A stretch of DNA of 64,000 nucleotides from positions 12,028,001-12,092,000 of the forward strand of contig CM082577.2 in NCBI GenBank assembly GCA_040954595.2, given 5' to 3'. The stretch comes from Balanoglossus misakiensis. Its lineage: Eukaryota > Hemichordata. Shown piece after piece: positions 44,850-59,800 of this stretch. The translations under genes and the position numbers were made by a program. Below the pieces are notes generated by a model. That model searched no databases, had not been told where the DNA came from, and saw nothing but the letters and a program-made list of their open reading frames with translations. Every line of letters begins with the position of its first letter. The first letter of the stretch is position 1.

Positions 44850-47800
44850 TTATGAATACACTGTGACTGATTCCATATTCAACAGTTGTAGAGTCTCTGC
44901 TATGATGGGTGCCGTGTCGAGCTTGGTGTTAATTCCAACGATGAATGCTTTCTGCAGTAAAACATTTGCATACTCTGAAACAAAAGAAAACAAAATACCA
45001 GATGAACAGCGTTGACAAGATATCAACTTACACTCAAAATTGTAATTATTGGCAACACACGACTGCTGTTTCTACTGTTGGCAGCACTGTGCTAACCAGA
45101 AAGTTCAAGTATGCAAAATCCACTTGACCAAGATTCTGGGTGAAATAGCCTGTTGCATGATGGCAAAGTCAAGATGATTAGTGCTGTCAAAACTGCAAAT
45201 TTATGACACATCTCAAATGACAGACCAGTTTCACATTTCATTTTACATTTGTGATGTAAATTCTTCATTATTGGAAACTTTAAATAATCTCACGAAAGAA
45301 AGATCTATTTACTGATCAGAATGCTTGATATGTTGGCCAATGGCTGCCATAATGGTTCAATTCTGACATTTTCTGTGAGCACAACAGTGGTTTAGGAAAA
45401 CAGACTATCAACCACAGACCTAGCAACATCACACTTTCTTGTTTTACTTCAGAACAGGAACATTTTAATGCTATTAGATTAGGAACTTAATTCAGACTAT
45501 TACAATAGGCCTCACCTTGGCACAACAGAGCAAACTCGGGTAGATGTTGTAGAGCCACATTGACGACACTCTGGTCACTGCTATCCAGACAATCAATAAT
45601 GGCTGGCAGGAGTTCCTTGGCAGTGCTGTTGACAAACAGTAGAAAGTCTGATAAGTGGAGTACCAATAATCAATAGCCTTTTTCATATGCCCTTCCAAGA
45701 CGATGCGAAAATGAGGCCAGTAAGTCACTGATTAAAAATTCTATCGTATTGTGTATTGTCGTTAAGTTGGGAGCAATGTTCGACAACCACATTTTATTGT
45801 TAGGTAATTTTACGTGCAACTTGTATCATATGTAACAACTGCATAATGAATATTTTTATAAGTTAAACAGGAGATTCCAGATAAACAAAAATATAATGAA
45901 AGACAAGCCAAAAGTAAGAGCTATTGGAGCTTTTAAATGTCTGCATACCTTGGTTTTTGTCTGATATGTCTCATGATTAATGTATACGCTTTACTACTGC
46001 ATTGACTGTAACCATTACTCATGAGCTGCATCAACTCAGTCTGTCATAAAAGAAACAACAGAAAATTTATATCATTATTGGCATTGAAAATCATGATCCA
46101 ATTGAATTTCACTTACAATATTCCTAGTTTCTAACGAAAACGATGAGAAACTTTGGTTGGTGGTTTTGTTGAATTCAGAACTCTCAAATGACACTTATGC
46201 AGGTCTTCAAGCAATGCCAGAGTAATTCAAGCTTTGGAACTGAACCAAATGTTGGCTGTGAAAGTGACAAAACTTCAGAGTAAACTTACGGTGAAATAAT
46301 GCAAGATATCCACTTTCCGTTTGGAGATGTCGTCCAATTCTTGAAGCCCTTCAAGTATCTCTGTGAAAAAACAGAAAACAAGAACCTTGTAAAACTGCAC
46401 CGACTTTGATGTAGTTTCTGTCGAATGTTAATCTGGTTTTCAGATTCAGGATTCTGCCCAAACAAGAGTACAGATTACTTATTAAAATTCATACTCATTA
46501 ATATTTATGTCTGTTGCAAGTCATACCCATTCGTCGATGATCAAAATGAGACAACAGACTGGGTTGAGTACGTAATAGTGCTTGTCGGCAGCCTTTACAA
46601 ACTTTTTCACTTGAGTGCCCATGGCATATCCAACACCGAGGCTGAATCTCCATAGAATTATCAGATTACATGTAGGGCGCCCTCTGGAAGACTTATGTTT
46701 GACATGTATTCTGGCTATTCAGCTTGACTCAAACACAGGATTCTTGCACATTTGGGCATAAATTCTGTGAATGCTTACTTTTTTCAATAATGACAAGTGC
46801 ATTAAATGCTGTCAAAATAAGGAACGAAAAATGTACCTTCAAGACTACTGTTAGAACCCAGTTTCATTTTGAGTGGTGTGACGTCCGACTTGGACCAGTG
46901 GGCGGAGGTCGATGAGGAGGCCATACCACTGAATGCGCCAATGCTTGACCCCCTTGTGACCTGGGTTGCCACGGTGACATTGGCCTGGGAATCCTTGGCA
47001 CTTCTGCTGGGCAGTGCAACGCTGGCAACTAGGGCCTTCAATATGGACAGGTCAGGGTAGTAGTTACACAGATCACTATGGAGATACGGAGTAAGCAGTA
47101 ATCAGTATGCGACAAAGGAAGAATTGTTCCACACTACAATTAAATTATTACTAATTTAAAGCTCCAATAGCTGCCTTTTTTGCATTATTTTCAACATTGT
47201 GGTACATGGTGGTCCATTTAAATGAGTTTACAGATAGGCATACACGATGCATATACATAAACACACATACATTGTACTCGTATGCATACTGTGTTTTTGT
47301 TAAGGGCGGTACCAAGCTAAATGTTACCGGGGTTCCCCAGTCATTTTACCGGGGTTCCCCTTGGTATATCAATGCAGTCACAGTTTAAGCAGAAGCATTA
47401 CTAGTGTTCCCCGGCCTTTAGCAAAAACACTGATACATATGTAGTCAATGCACATAATTGGATGGATTCTTATCTTTTCTGCAACAATGCACATGAAATA
47501 GTCAGCAACTGTTGAGTGCATACTCACTGTAAAATGTTGGCATGTTTTTCCAGCAATGTTGTTGCTTTACTCTGGTCATAGCTGCTGTAACAGTGTAAAA
47601 ATTCAATGAATTTGTTGACGACCAATGCCACGGTCTTCTGTCTACCGTATTCCTGTGAAATGCAAAAACAGGTCAGCAGAGTTGAGTCATTTTCAATAAA
47701 AATATTTCAGTTCAAACATGACTTAAATATGTGTGTCTTTTCAAAATGTGCATACCATCTGTTATAATTTGGACTACCTATCACTTTTGACAGTTGTGAC

Positions 47801-50800
47801 AAGAAAATGGCACAACTACGCTACACTGTACAGTGAAACCTGTCGTTACAGACAACTCTCAAACAGGACACCTCTCTATTAAGGACCGACTTGTCAAGAC
47901 CTGTCTATTAAGGACACCTCTGTATTAAGGACCGATTTTCTGGTCCCAGATTTCTGTACTTGTACTGATTCACATTTGATTAAATATCTTTCATATTTGC
48001 CAAAAAATCAGAATTCAGAGAACAACTAAACTACATATACACTAAGGAAAAAACAATGTTTGTAATGACCATGAAAAGGTAACAGGACTATAACGGTATT
48101 CACGTAGTGTGTTCTTACCCTGATGAGGTGGAAATAAGATGTCAGTGTTGTGTGTAGCAGTTCTGTATCCTGCTGGAACACGTACGGTTGAAGCAACTCC
48201 AATAAGCCGAGAATGTGCGAGAAGAAGAGAAGATGGTGGCGAGATCGGAACTCGGGAAACGTCAGATGAACGCGTCTTTTCAAGGCGGCTGAAATCATGG
48301 CCATTTGTCTGAAATTTGAAAATTAGATAAATAGGACATCAAATCAGGTCCAATAATCAATATCATTCAAGGTAAGCTAATGACCAGGTCCAAAAAATAT
48401 GAGAAAGAATGATAATGTCAACAGGATCATCTTGAACCACTGCTAAGTGGTGGTACTAGGTGTCCGGAATGGGTAAGCGTACCCTGCTAGCATGCTACAC
48501 AAGTCAAGACTGACCACAAGTGACATGTTACAGTGAAATTTGGCTAACTACCAAACTACTGTTGCAAGTCAAATCCAGGAATGATGTCACTCATGATTTA
48601 AGTAACAGTCATGTCACATTTGGAAACAACATCACGTAAAAAAGGATAAGAATTACCCTTTCATGAATTCTTGCATTGCAGTCCTGCTCATAATACTTTG
48701 AAGGTGTGGTTGGTTAACAGGTAATCTTTGTCACAATAATCTATTTTTTTAATTTTATAATGAGACTTGAATTGCCACTTTTAGAACATGACTGCAACCA
48801 CACAAGTTGAGATAGTTTTGCTCCAATACTGTGATGTGTCCGCATATAGAATATCCTGTGGATGCTATGCTAATCATACAATCTTGCTGAGTCTATAAAT
48901 GCCTTCAAGTGGTATTACCAGATTTTGGTAAGTAGCAGAAGATCATCACTGATTTGAACTTAGAATGATACCATTGTGACTGTCGGATATGATTTTTTTT
49001 GCTTACCTGAGTAACAATGTCGGATGAGACGTTGCTATCTTTCGGAGCGCAATGTTGGCATCGTTCATTTTGTTTTCACAATTTCGTCCAGCTTTTGTTG
49101 CGGCCAACGTCAACAATAAACTGTGGGTCAGCACATCAAACTGAAACAAATATTAACAGAGATGCTTAAGATGCTATGAGATGGTGCCTTAATTTCTACT
49201 TTCATGTAGAAGAAATAAATGCCATGAAAATTAAAAAGGGACACAGAAAGATTGGACAATCACAAACAGTATATGAAAGAGTTTGTGACACAATAAATCT
49301 AATTTGATTACAAAATGTATATACAAACCTGTCTATAGTGGCCAGTCTAGGGACTTTCCTAAACTGGCCTTCATAGACAGGTCAATTAATGTACATGTTA
49401 ATTACTAAGGGACTATAACAAAGTGGCCAAGGAAGAATTCTTCAGTGTTTCATTTGTATTGGAAGTTAGAAATTCAGATGTTTACAATCAAGTACTGGCA
49501 CCTATGGTCAAAAGACAGTTCTAAAATTGATGCTGCCCTCTCTGCAGTGCACGCATCTTCCCCGTGTGAAACAAAAGAGAGAAAAAAAGGTCTTACCTGT
49601 GTGACACTCTGACTGACACTGTTTGCATTCTTGACCAGCAAGTCACTTTTTCTGACGCTCTGAATTAAATCAGGTTGTTGCAGATACATCTCTGACAGTA
49701 AAAGCAACGGAGCATTGTTCATAGCACTGCAATAAACAAATATATTAAGTTAGTTGACGTCATTTAAAGCTGTAATTTGGTAGAAATACATAGCAATAAA
49801 GCTAAATATCAAAAGTTCACACATGGGATTACCAGATTTTTGGGGGGCTCTTGCGAAGTTCGCAAAAATGAATCGTGCAGTAGTTCAATACATATGAAGT
49901 TATACCATCTGGGATTTTTTGCAGTATACACAGAACCTTGAGTTCAAATGACAAATTTTGCGTTTGGATTTTGAGAGTGTTGTAAAATGTTACTGTTGAC
50001 TACAGTTAAAATTCTTGTGGCAAATATTAATGGGATAAAAAATGAATAACAATTTCTGATCCTAAAACAGGTAGAAATTGCAAAAGGTGATAAACAATTT
50101 TACAAGAAGGAAAATTTTTGTAAAATTCTTACCCATTCATGTTAATTTTAGAGAACAGATGATTGACAACATCCCTCATGACCGGTTTGTTACCATGACA
50201 ATAATTCATCAGAAGGGGGAGTCTGACTTCTACGATGAGGGACGTCTTGTCGATTGAACAGTTGTCCAGCTCAGCCAGGATGAAGTCTGTCAATGTACAT
50301 ACTTCTTTTGCAGACAGATTGAAGATAACTTCTTCTGTACGTTTCTGTAAAAGAAGCACATTTGTGATGTGAGTACACCAGCAGGTGTCACAAGTTATTT
50401 GCACTCTCGGTTTCTGTAAACTTGAGAGAGTTTTATCTGCTCTAATGTATTTATGACTTTTTTTTATTCATGCAGTACAAATCTGACTGCACTGATTCAT
50501 CAAACTTCATATTTATTACATTATATCATGCTACCAAATGCCATTCTGATTGGATGGGAGCTCCAGCCAGCGATGCTAACATACGTAATAGTGCACTGCT
50601 AAAACTGGACCCTGAGCTAGATGTAAAGTTAATTTTAGCTACATTAGCTAGCTCTATATTTACCATGGTTTAGGTGTCTTTATAGCTAAATTAAACCCAT
50701 TGATTCAACCAAAAATTAGAATGTGCTAAACAAATTATGCAGCTAGTGTTTAACAGTATTTCTTACCTTTGGTGTTTTGGTGTCTCTGCCCTGCCAGAGT

Positions 50801-53800
50801 TTGGGAATGTGTATGCAGGCCCACAGGAAGTCTAAAGCTGCAGTTGAGTCAATGCTGAAATGAGGAAATATTATTAGTTTTTTGAAAACAATGTACATGG
50901 CTAAAACTGCAAGAGAAAGTCTGGGTGGACCTAGGTAAAGCAGATGTCCCAGCGATTTGAGTAAGTTTGAAATTTATATTGGGGACATTCTCGTGACACA
51001 GGACTAACAGCACATCGCTCACTGTGTTAAACGGCACAAAAGTTACAATTTCTGTCAAACTCTGCACCTATTCTAGTTTCCCCCTAAAAAATTCACGAAA
51101 ATGGCAAGACTTCAGTGTTATATTGAAATTCTACATTAAATTAAGCACTAAGCCACATACCTTGGCAATTCATTCTTCACATGAAGCAATTGTGATTTTA
51201 AGATCTTTACAAGATTTTCTGTGCACAAAGATCAACCTGAAGAAGGACAGTTTCTCACCTGGTTGAGTCTGTCCTTGGCTTGAGTAACCAATCAATGCAT
51301 TTATGCAAAGTCTGCCAATTACTCTGGTGGCTCAACAGTGCCAGCAAATAAGCACTGCACGAACTTTGAACTTTGCCCTCTGTTCTGGGTTTGTGCGTCT
51401 TGACGAAGAGTAACTGGTGTTGCAGCTGTGGGCAACTTTGCACAATCTCGGGGTCCAGGAGTTCCAGCCAATCAATAAGCAGCCCTGCCGTTGACCAGCC
51501 TAATTCGCATCTGTGATAATGTGTAACAGAAGAGAAATATACAGTCAGTGGAGTAAAGAGTAGAAAACAGTCATACTGATGGAATTGTTGGCTGGTACCC
51601 TGCCTCGGTGACAAGCACCGAAGAGGAAGGTAATGACAAACCGCCATTTTTAGAATTGTGGAATCTGATTGGCTAATAAATGAACGTTCTCATTGGTCAC
51701 TATTACTCCCGGGCTAGATTCAATCTGTCGCTTTTCTTGACAATCATTATTACCCTTCTCGAATATACATATATTTTTTGAAAACCAACAGTTTATGATG
51801 GAAGTGAAGCTAAAATCAATACAATTACTGACTTAAATGTACATGTACATAAATTTTTACAACAGACATGCGCATTAGCCCTCTTCTGAAATGTCAGAAA
51901 CAAAATGGCAAATGGAGTGTATCTGCATCTATCTACGTGACACATCTGCCTGTCTAGTCATGTGAGATGCAGTGTTAAGCGAAATGGAATTGCCGCCACT
52001 CAAATGCCATATTATTCTGACTGGCCATGACAGCTCAGCTGAGAAAGCTTTATAGCTGTGAACTGGACCATGGCGGCGTGAGAGTTAAAAAAATATGGAC
52101 AAGGTGATCCCAGGAACTCAAAAGCCACCAGACGAATGGGTCTTGAGATAAACGTGGACTTACTTGTCAATCAATCTGGACTGCTCTTGTAACAGCAACT
52201 CACTCAATGCTTCACTTGTGCTGGATGATTTTGTTGGCACTTGCATAGCAACAGATAAGGCTTTATTCAGAAACTCTTCTAGTTGGCTGGAATTGGCGCC
52301 TGTCAGCTGGTGATACACTGCAAATGGTGCAAAAAGGTGTAAAGTCGAACGAAATTCACCAATCATAAAATGTATCATTTGCAGGATCATACCATAAAAA
52401 CTTGTGAATGAATTACAATTATAGCAAGCGCATATTGAATCACAGACTTAGAAATAACGTTACAAGTGTATGGTGTCACCAACGACAACATTTATTCTTT
52501 TTGAGCCTAAATGTTTAACCACAACAAGACTACCACAATGACCTTGTGAGAATGAACCCACCAATAAATATATAATCTGAAGCTATCAGAGAAATGGAAC
52601 GTTTTTGGCAAAGTATTGCAGAGCCTTCAGTTGACCGAAGATGACGAAGCATGCATGTGGACAGTGGAGTGTTGACAACAATGTGAATATATATATACAT
52701 GTATGATAGCTTGCTGCGTATGCACTCAGGTCAAACCCGTTACAAATTACCAAAAATAGCGTCAAGGACACTGTGGTCCCATTTGAGGATTATGCGGAAA
52801 CAGTGACACACCAGAATAAAAATTACAGGTGACATTGCAAGCAGATCTGCAAGCAGCAATATCGGGCCAAGCCAACATAGCACATAGCAACATAGCAATA
52901 AGCATATCTGCTCTGGATGCCAAGATATGGAAAAGTAGGTCAAAGGTCACCTGAGGTTATGCAAAATTTGGGCAAGAAATTTTGACCCTATACTGGTCCA
53001 TGTTCAACAAAAACCAAACCTATAGCCCTATTGGTTAGCCTGGAATTAGTTATGCACTTAATTAATGAGATATGCAGGTGTCACAGGTGACCCCAAATTT
53101 TGGCTTTTCAATTTTAGTCCCAACCCTCCAAACGCCAAGTCTGTACCTGCTCTGGATGCCAAGATATGATAAAGTATGTCAGAGGTCACCTGAGGTCATG
53201 CAAAATTTGGGCAAGAAATTTTGACCCTATACTGGTCCAGGTTCAACAAAAACCAAACCTATAGCCCTATTGGTTAGCCTGGAATTAGGTATGCACATAA
53301 TTAATGAGATATGCAGGTGTCACAGGTGACCCCCCAATTTTGGCTTTTCAATTTTAGTCCCAACCCTCCGAACGCCAAGTCTGTACCTGCTCTGGATGCC
53401 AAGAAATGGTAAAGTAGGTCAAAGGTCACCTGAAGTCATGCAAAATTTGGGCAAGAAATTTTGACCCTATACTGGTCCATGTTCATCAAAAACCAAACCT
53501 ATAGCCCTATTGGTTAGCCTGGAATTAGGTATGCACATAATAAATGAGATATGCAGGTGTCACAGGTGACCAATATTTTGGCTTTTCAATTTTAGTCCCA
53601 ACCCTCCAAACGCCAAGTCTGTACCTGCTCTGGATGCCGAGATATAGGAAAGTAGGTCAAAGGTCACCTGAGGTCACCCAAAATTTGGGCAAGAAATTTT
53701 GACCCTATACTGGTCCATGTCCCACAAGAACGAAACCTCTAGCCCTATTAGTTAGCCCGGAATTAGGTATGCACATAATTAATGTGTTAAGCAGGTGTTA

Positions 53801-56800
53801 CAGGTGAGCCCAAATATTTGCCTTTTATTTTGGCCCCATTGTGCGCACTGACCAATAGACAGTCACTGTACAGGACTATTGCACAGACCAGAATTCCACA
53901 ATAAGACTTGGACATAGCTTAACCATAGAGGTATAAGTAAAGGTATAAATTTAATAAAAAGACTAAAAAATTCATAAAAAATAAAACATCGATGATATTA
54001 ACTTAACACTTACAGGTCGATGTGAGGTTGACATATGGTACATGCATACCAATTTTTAAAGCAATCTGACGAGTAGTTGTCGACTTTCAGAGTTTTGATA
54101 AATTTCACATTTTTCCAGCTAATTTGCATATTTTTGGGCCTGGCAACTTCGTTTGGACAAACTCCCATCTACAGCCCAGCCTGCACCTACACACCAAATA
54201 TTGAGGTGATACGCACAGCGGTTTTCAAGTTTTTGATGTGGACGGACATACAGACATACATCCATCCATCCATCCATCCTTCCATCCATACATCCATACA
54301 TACATACAGACGCAACCGATCCCATAAGGTCCCATGGTATATAGGCCTATACCAATGGGACCTAAAAATGTGGATCTATATATAATTAACATTGGGTCCG
54401 TTCCTTCTTATTCCACTCCTCGTGTTTCTGTTTGTTTGGTAAGACTATCTAATAAGTTAGCCCTTTCACCCCCATTTCCCTCTTTAGGGGTCCAACCTTA
54501 CCATAGAAAACAATGGGTTTGGACTGAACCATGGCGGTGAAAGGGTTCAGGTGATTGAGGGAGTGTTAAAAGTGCAGACTTTTACCTTTCTGTAACATGT
54601 CTCTATCTACTGCCATCCGTCCTTCTGAGACTGCTTCAATGATTTCACTCACTTCATCCAAGTTGCCACCACTGGCTTTGATGGGACTTTTCTCGCTGCT
54701 CAGGGATTTTGCTTGAAGGTAATATGTAAGAATGGAATTTAGACGTACATCCCTACATAAAGGGAGGACATTTGGAAATGATACTGGTAATGGAGAATGG
54801 AGTTTTCGGGAGGGGTCTCAAATTCAAGGAAATGCCAGGAATTTCCAGGAGTGTACGAATCCGATTAAGAATTCTTTACTATCAATCATGTGATATGGCC
54901 ATGTGACCCATTTAGCATTGTCATTTCCAGTTGATGGGCAAATAATATTTCGGCATCCAGTGAAAGTTTGTCCGAGTATGTTTATACTTTGGAACCACCA
55001 GACACGTAACATGTATCAGGCATGGTGCCCCATCAGCCTCATGGCGTTTCGTCTGCACCACGTTGCTGAAGTTGCCTGTCAGCTGGAAATTTGAACATCA
55101 TTGTATCTGTGTCTGACTGCATCTGACGTCATTTGATATCAAGGAATAAATGCGTTCTAAAAGTGTTGCAGAATTTTTCTATCTATCCTGTGTGATTTAG
55201 TGAAAATGCTCAAGTTACAGGTTGTGTATGGTTTTGAGATTTATTGGAATATTTGAGGTAAAATGAAATAAACAGCTCACCTTGTTGTCTGTTGACTTTT
55301 TCATACTGGTTGAGAAGTTTTGTAAACACACTGTTTTCAGACTTTGATGAACTCAAAATTGCAGATACTAGCTGGACAAACCCCATCATATTTTCCTTCT
55401 TTTCAAGATGTTTCTAAATGATATGAAGAAGAAAATTCAAATTGTGATATAAAGAAGAAAATTCAAATTGCAAAGTAACTGAACACACACTAATTTTACT
55501 TGGAAATGTAGACAGTAATGTACTACCAAAGTATTAGTGAAGCCAAAAAATCATAAATATCTATTCTGTACGAAGTCACAAATCTATGAGGATATTTAAT
55601 GTAAATTTATCAATTTATTACTTATATACCCCTGTAAATGTCTCATAATTTGAGGAATAATATTTTGGAAGCTGAACATTGACAGAACTTGCATAGGAAA
55701 CTCAAATCGAATTTCAACTTCTCCAATATATGGAATCACATTTAAAGCTTACTGACTTGAGAAAAATGAATTGAATTTCAAATTCTCAAATAACCGAAAC
55801 TATATTTCAAGGTAAGTACTCTTACTATAAAATTGACATGCAATTACCTGTCGTTGATGAAGCAAACTGAACAATGGACACGACAAATGATGTTTTCTGT
55901 GCAGATTATAAATAAACTGGCTCTCATCACTTGACGTTAGGATTTCTTGCATTGCCACAATGATGTGATCACCAGAATTCTCTGATGAATCAAACGATTT
56001 CATTCTGGAGATTTCCCTGGACAGTGTCTGTGTGAGAAATGATGACAAAATATTAATATCATTTATTAGGAAACCTGGCCGGTCACTGAGAAATCTGTCG
56101 GCCTTTACAAAGTATAGTTCATAATTTCTCAAGAAATGATAAAGTTGCCTTAAAGGTATACAGTCACCTCCAATTTACATACGCCCATATATGGCTGAAA
56201 TGGAGTATTTGAGCGTTCTAAAGAACATATGGCGGCGTTCTTTTTTTCGCGTGTGCCACCCACATGCACAGAAAATCTGTGATTGGCTAGATCTCAATTT
56301 GCCATGGTAACTATAGCTAATTTTCCATAGGTGACAATATACCTTTAACATATCATATTTCTTCTGGGAAGTGTAATTGTTTTTAGATTAAATATTACAT
56401 ACCAATTGTATGCCTCTCAGATATTGCCTTTCCGTTGATGCACTCACTTTGTGCTCACCAATACTGAATAACTGGAAATATAATCAAAGAGAAAGAAATC
56501 ACATACTCATTACTACATAAGCAATGATATTGTAAAACCTCTAAACAACTCACATTAAAGTCAGATAGCAAAACGGCAGAGGAAACTGTTCGGTTTGTGG
56601 AAGTGACTGGTTAAAGAGTCTGAAGTTCCTTTAGCATTAGAAAAGAGTCCCAGTATATAGAGGTTTCTGGATTAGACAGATTTTGCTGTACAACCATTTT
56701 CATACAACAGCCATAAAATTTATGATAAAAACAACTGCTAAATTACCCAGCTTGGTAAGTTTTGACGTGTTTGGAAAGTTGTCCATGTTGGATGGCACAA

Positions 56801-59800
56801 GATCAGCTTTTGATTGCCTGAATTCATGAGACACGATCAGTTGTGTTTTGGTTCAAAAGATCATGACCTGGTAAGAAGCCTTGCAACGTGAGGTAACTAC
56901 AGAGGGAGCCATACTCTACCCCTTGGCCTTGATTTGACTGAGAAACCATGACTTACAGAAAAGCCACTTGGAAAAGGGTCCACTCCTATTTCTAAAACAA
57001 ACTTACTTTCAGTAAGATCAACTTGGCTGACTCTTGACTGTCTACAATGACTTTTCTTGCATCCATCTTGGATCCAACATCTTTCTTTTCATCCACCTGC
57101 ATTGCCTCACTTTTCTCTTCTTTCTTTTCCTCATCTGCAAAAAAATTGTGTTATGTCCATGAAATATTATATACTTTCGCGAAAATAAATAGTTGCAAAA
57201 ATTTTCAAGAACAGTAAGTGTTGGTGGTCAAAATTCACATATATGTGTATGGTCATCATTTCACGGGTAGCCGACCACTTCTGCATTCAATTCAACAAAG
57301 TCAACATGAGCAAAAATCTGGCCAATTAATTTTGTTCAGACAGGTAATAAATGTTCGAGATATCAGCGGCATCTTAATAGTAACATGAATTTCATGAGCA
57401 TTCAGAGCAACATTTTGAAAAAAAAGAAATATAAAATCCGAATAATGTCCAAAGTTGAAGCATTCTACGAGTTTCCTTCACAGACACTATTTCACAACAC
57501 AAATACTACAAGTACCTTTGTTCTCTTTCTCCAGGAATGACTGCAGCATAGCGTGGAATTTATTTCCACCTTCCGCCCCTCTCATCTGTTGAACTTCCAC
57601 TAACTGAGCCATGTATCCCTTGTCAACCACAGCCTGTTCCATACTGTACAGATCTTGTCTGCAGGCCATGTCGAGATGCTGCAATAGTTTGCTGTGAAAA
57701 GAAACAGTAGTGTTACATGTGTATGTGTGTTACAGGGCCAGATCACGGCACATCATGACAAAATCTTTGTGAATATGGTGCTAGCATCATGTTTATAGCA
57801 GATCATGTGTATTCATACTTGTGGGCCAAATGACCTTAATATGTGGTTTGTTGTATGACTTAATTATAACACACACACCCAGTTTTTTTAATAGTCCTGC
57901 TTGAAAGATCACAGAGTGTCTTTGGCTACTGAAAAGCCCCACCACAATGAGAAATGAAACTCGCAACACCAAAGAGTAAATCCCTAAGGTTGTAATTTAA
58001 ACCAAGTATGGAAATTGGGATGTATGATAGTTTTGATGAAGAATAATTCTAGACTAACACACCTCATGCTGTTGACTGGTATACCAAAGGACTGCACAAA
58101 CAAAACCAACTGAGCTGGTTCCAAGTCTTCAAGGGCTGAAAAGCAGACAGATTTGGGATTAAAACATAGTGGTCAAACTAAAGTTCGGTGAGAAAAGGTT
58201 TCAAGTTGAGTTGAAACACAGATTGGCGATATTTCAATGAAAGATCAAATGCGAAAATGTAAATGGTGCAACTGCCGAGCAACTGATCAGGCCATGACAA
58301 ACACTGCACATCTTCACAAAAGATTTTTGGGTTGCAATTTATAGCATAAAATTACTGTAAAACATGATATTTTTGTGATATCAACAGAGGTGACTATTTC
58401 GCAATGATTAATTTTCGCATTTTCTTATCTCCATAGAACATTCCATTGCAAAATCCATTCCATTCGCAACTATTTATTTTCGTGTCTTTTGGCTCTCGCA
58501 ACATTTGCAAAAAATTTCTCGTTTCACAGTTGCACTGCATCAGTTGGGTGTTATATTTGACTTTAAGAGGGTGCAATACTGTCAATCTAATCTAAATCAC
58601 AAAGTAACATTATTGCTATGGCAACCTACCAGCATCCACAAGTCTTGGAACATTGGAGCGAATCATTCTCAGCTTCAACCAATCAGGCAAAAGGAGAGCT
58701 TCTTCTGAGGTGTCCACCAGAAATGCTGACGGACACGGTGAGTTGTCTGGAAACCAGGCACTTAGCAAATAGTCAAAGGAACTATCTCCTGCAAAATGAA
58801 GAAATAATCAAATTAAAGGCCAACGATAGTGCATGTGCGTAATTTCATGTGTACAAACATTATGTCCAGTCCAAATGTTCTGCAAATTTTACGTTTCGAC
58901 GCATTCAAATAGTGGACTGCCTTAGCTTCTTTCCATATTTCATGCGCGCCATACAACTCATCCATTTGTAGAAGTTCAGTGTTATGTTGGAATTTACATG
59001 ACTTGGTTTGTCCTGGCTATTATAATTAGTAGTAAATATTTGTAAACATGGAAACCAATGTCCTGGTAATTCAATATGATACAGAATGACAATAGTCTTC
59101 CCATAATTGTTCATTGTGTGTCAGCTTGAAGAAATGTCAACAAACTGTCAATTCTAATGAAATACAATCAAGTCACAGCTCAAAGTAGCAGCAAAGAATC
59201 ATTTAACGGCTTAAAATATCATTTGCATACATACGTGGAGGTTTTCCAAAGGTTAGCAGAATGACCATAGCATGTACCACTAAGATATGCATGGTGGCCA
59301 CCTCACCACTCTGCCATTGGATGAACACTTGGTCTTGAGTGTCAGACTGTGGGAGAAGGGGAGAAAATGGCCATTTCAATATCAGTCACAAAAAAATATC
59401 AGTCACACCAAAAATACAACTCTAATGTCTGGGACTGGTCATTAGGAATATTGAACTTTAGACTGTCATATGTTGGTTCAGTCTCAATATTTTTAATAGT
59501 GTGGTTGGGTTCAAACACAGTGAATTGGGATGCAATGGTATACAACATTAACACTGAATCATTTCAAATTAACATTTGTGAAAACATTGAAGCCATATTA
59601 AGGCCATACCGGTATAGTTGATTATTAGCTGAAAGACAGGGCAGAATATATTGGAAATTTAATTGGCCACAAAAATCGACTTTTCTGCCATTCTGAAAAT
59701 TCCATGTAGAGCTCAATCCTCTTGCTGCTTCATGTCAAGCATAATGTTAGGACACTAAATACACTGTTACAGTGGTTACAAACTCTTATAAAATGCTATT

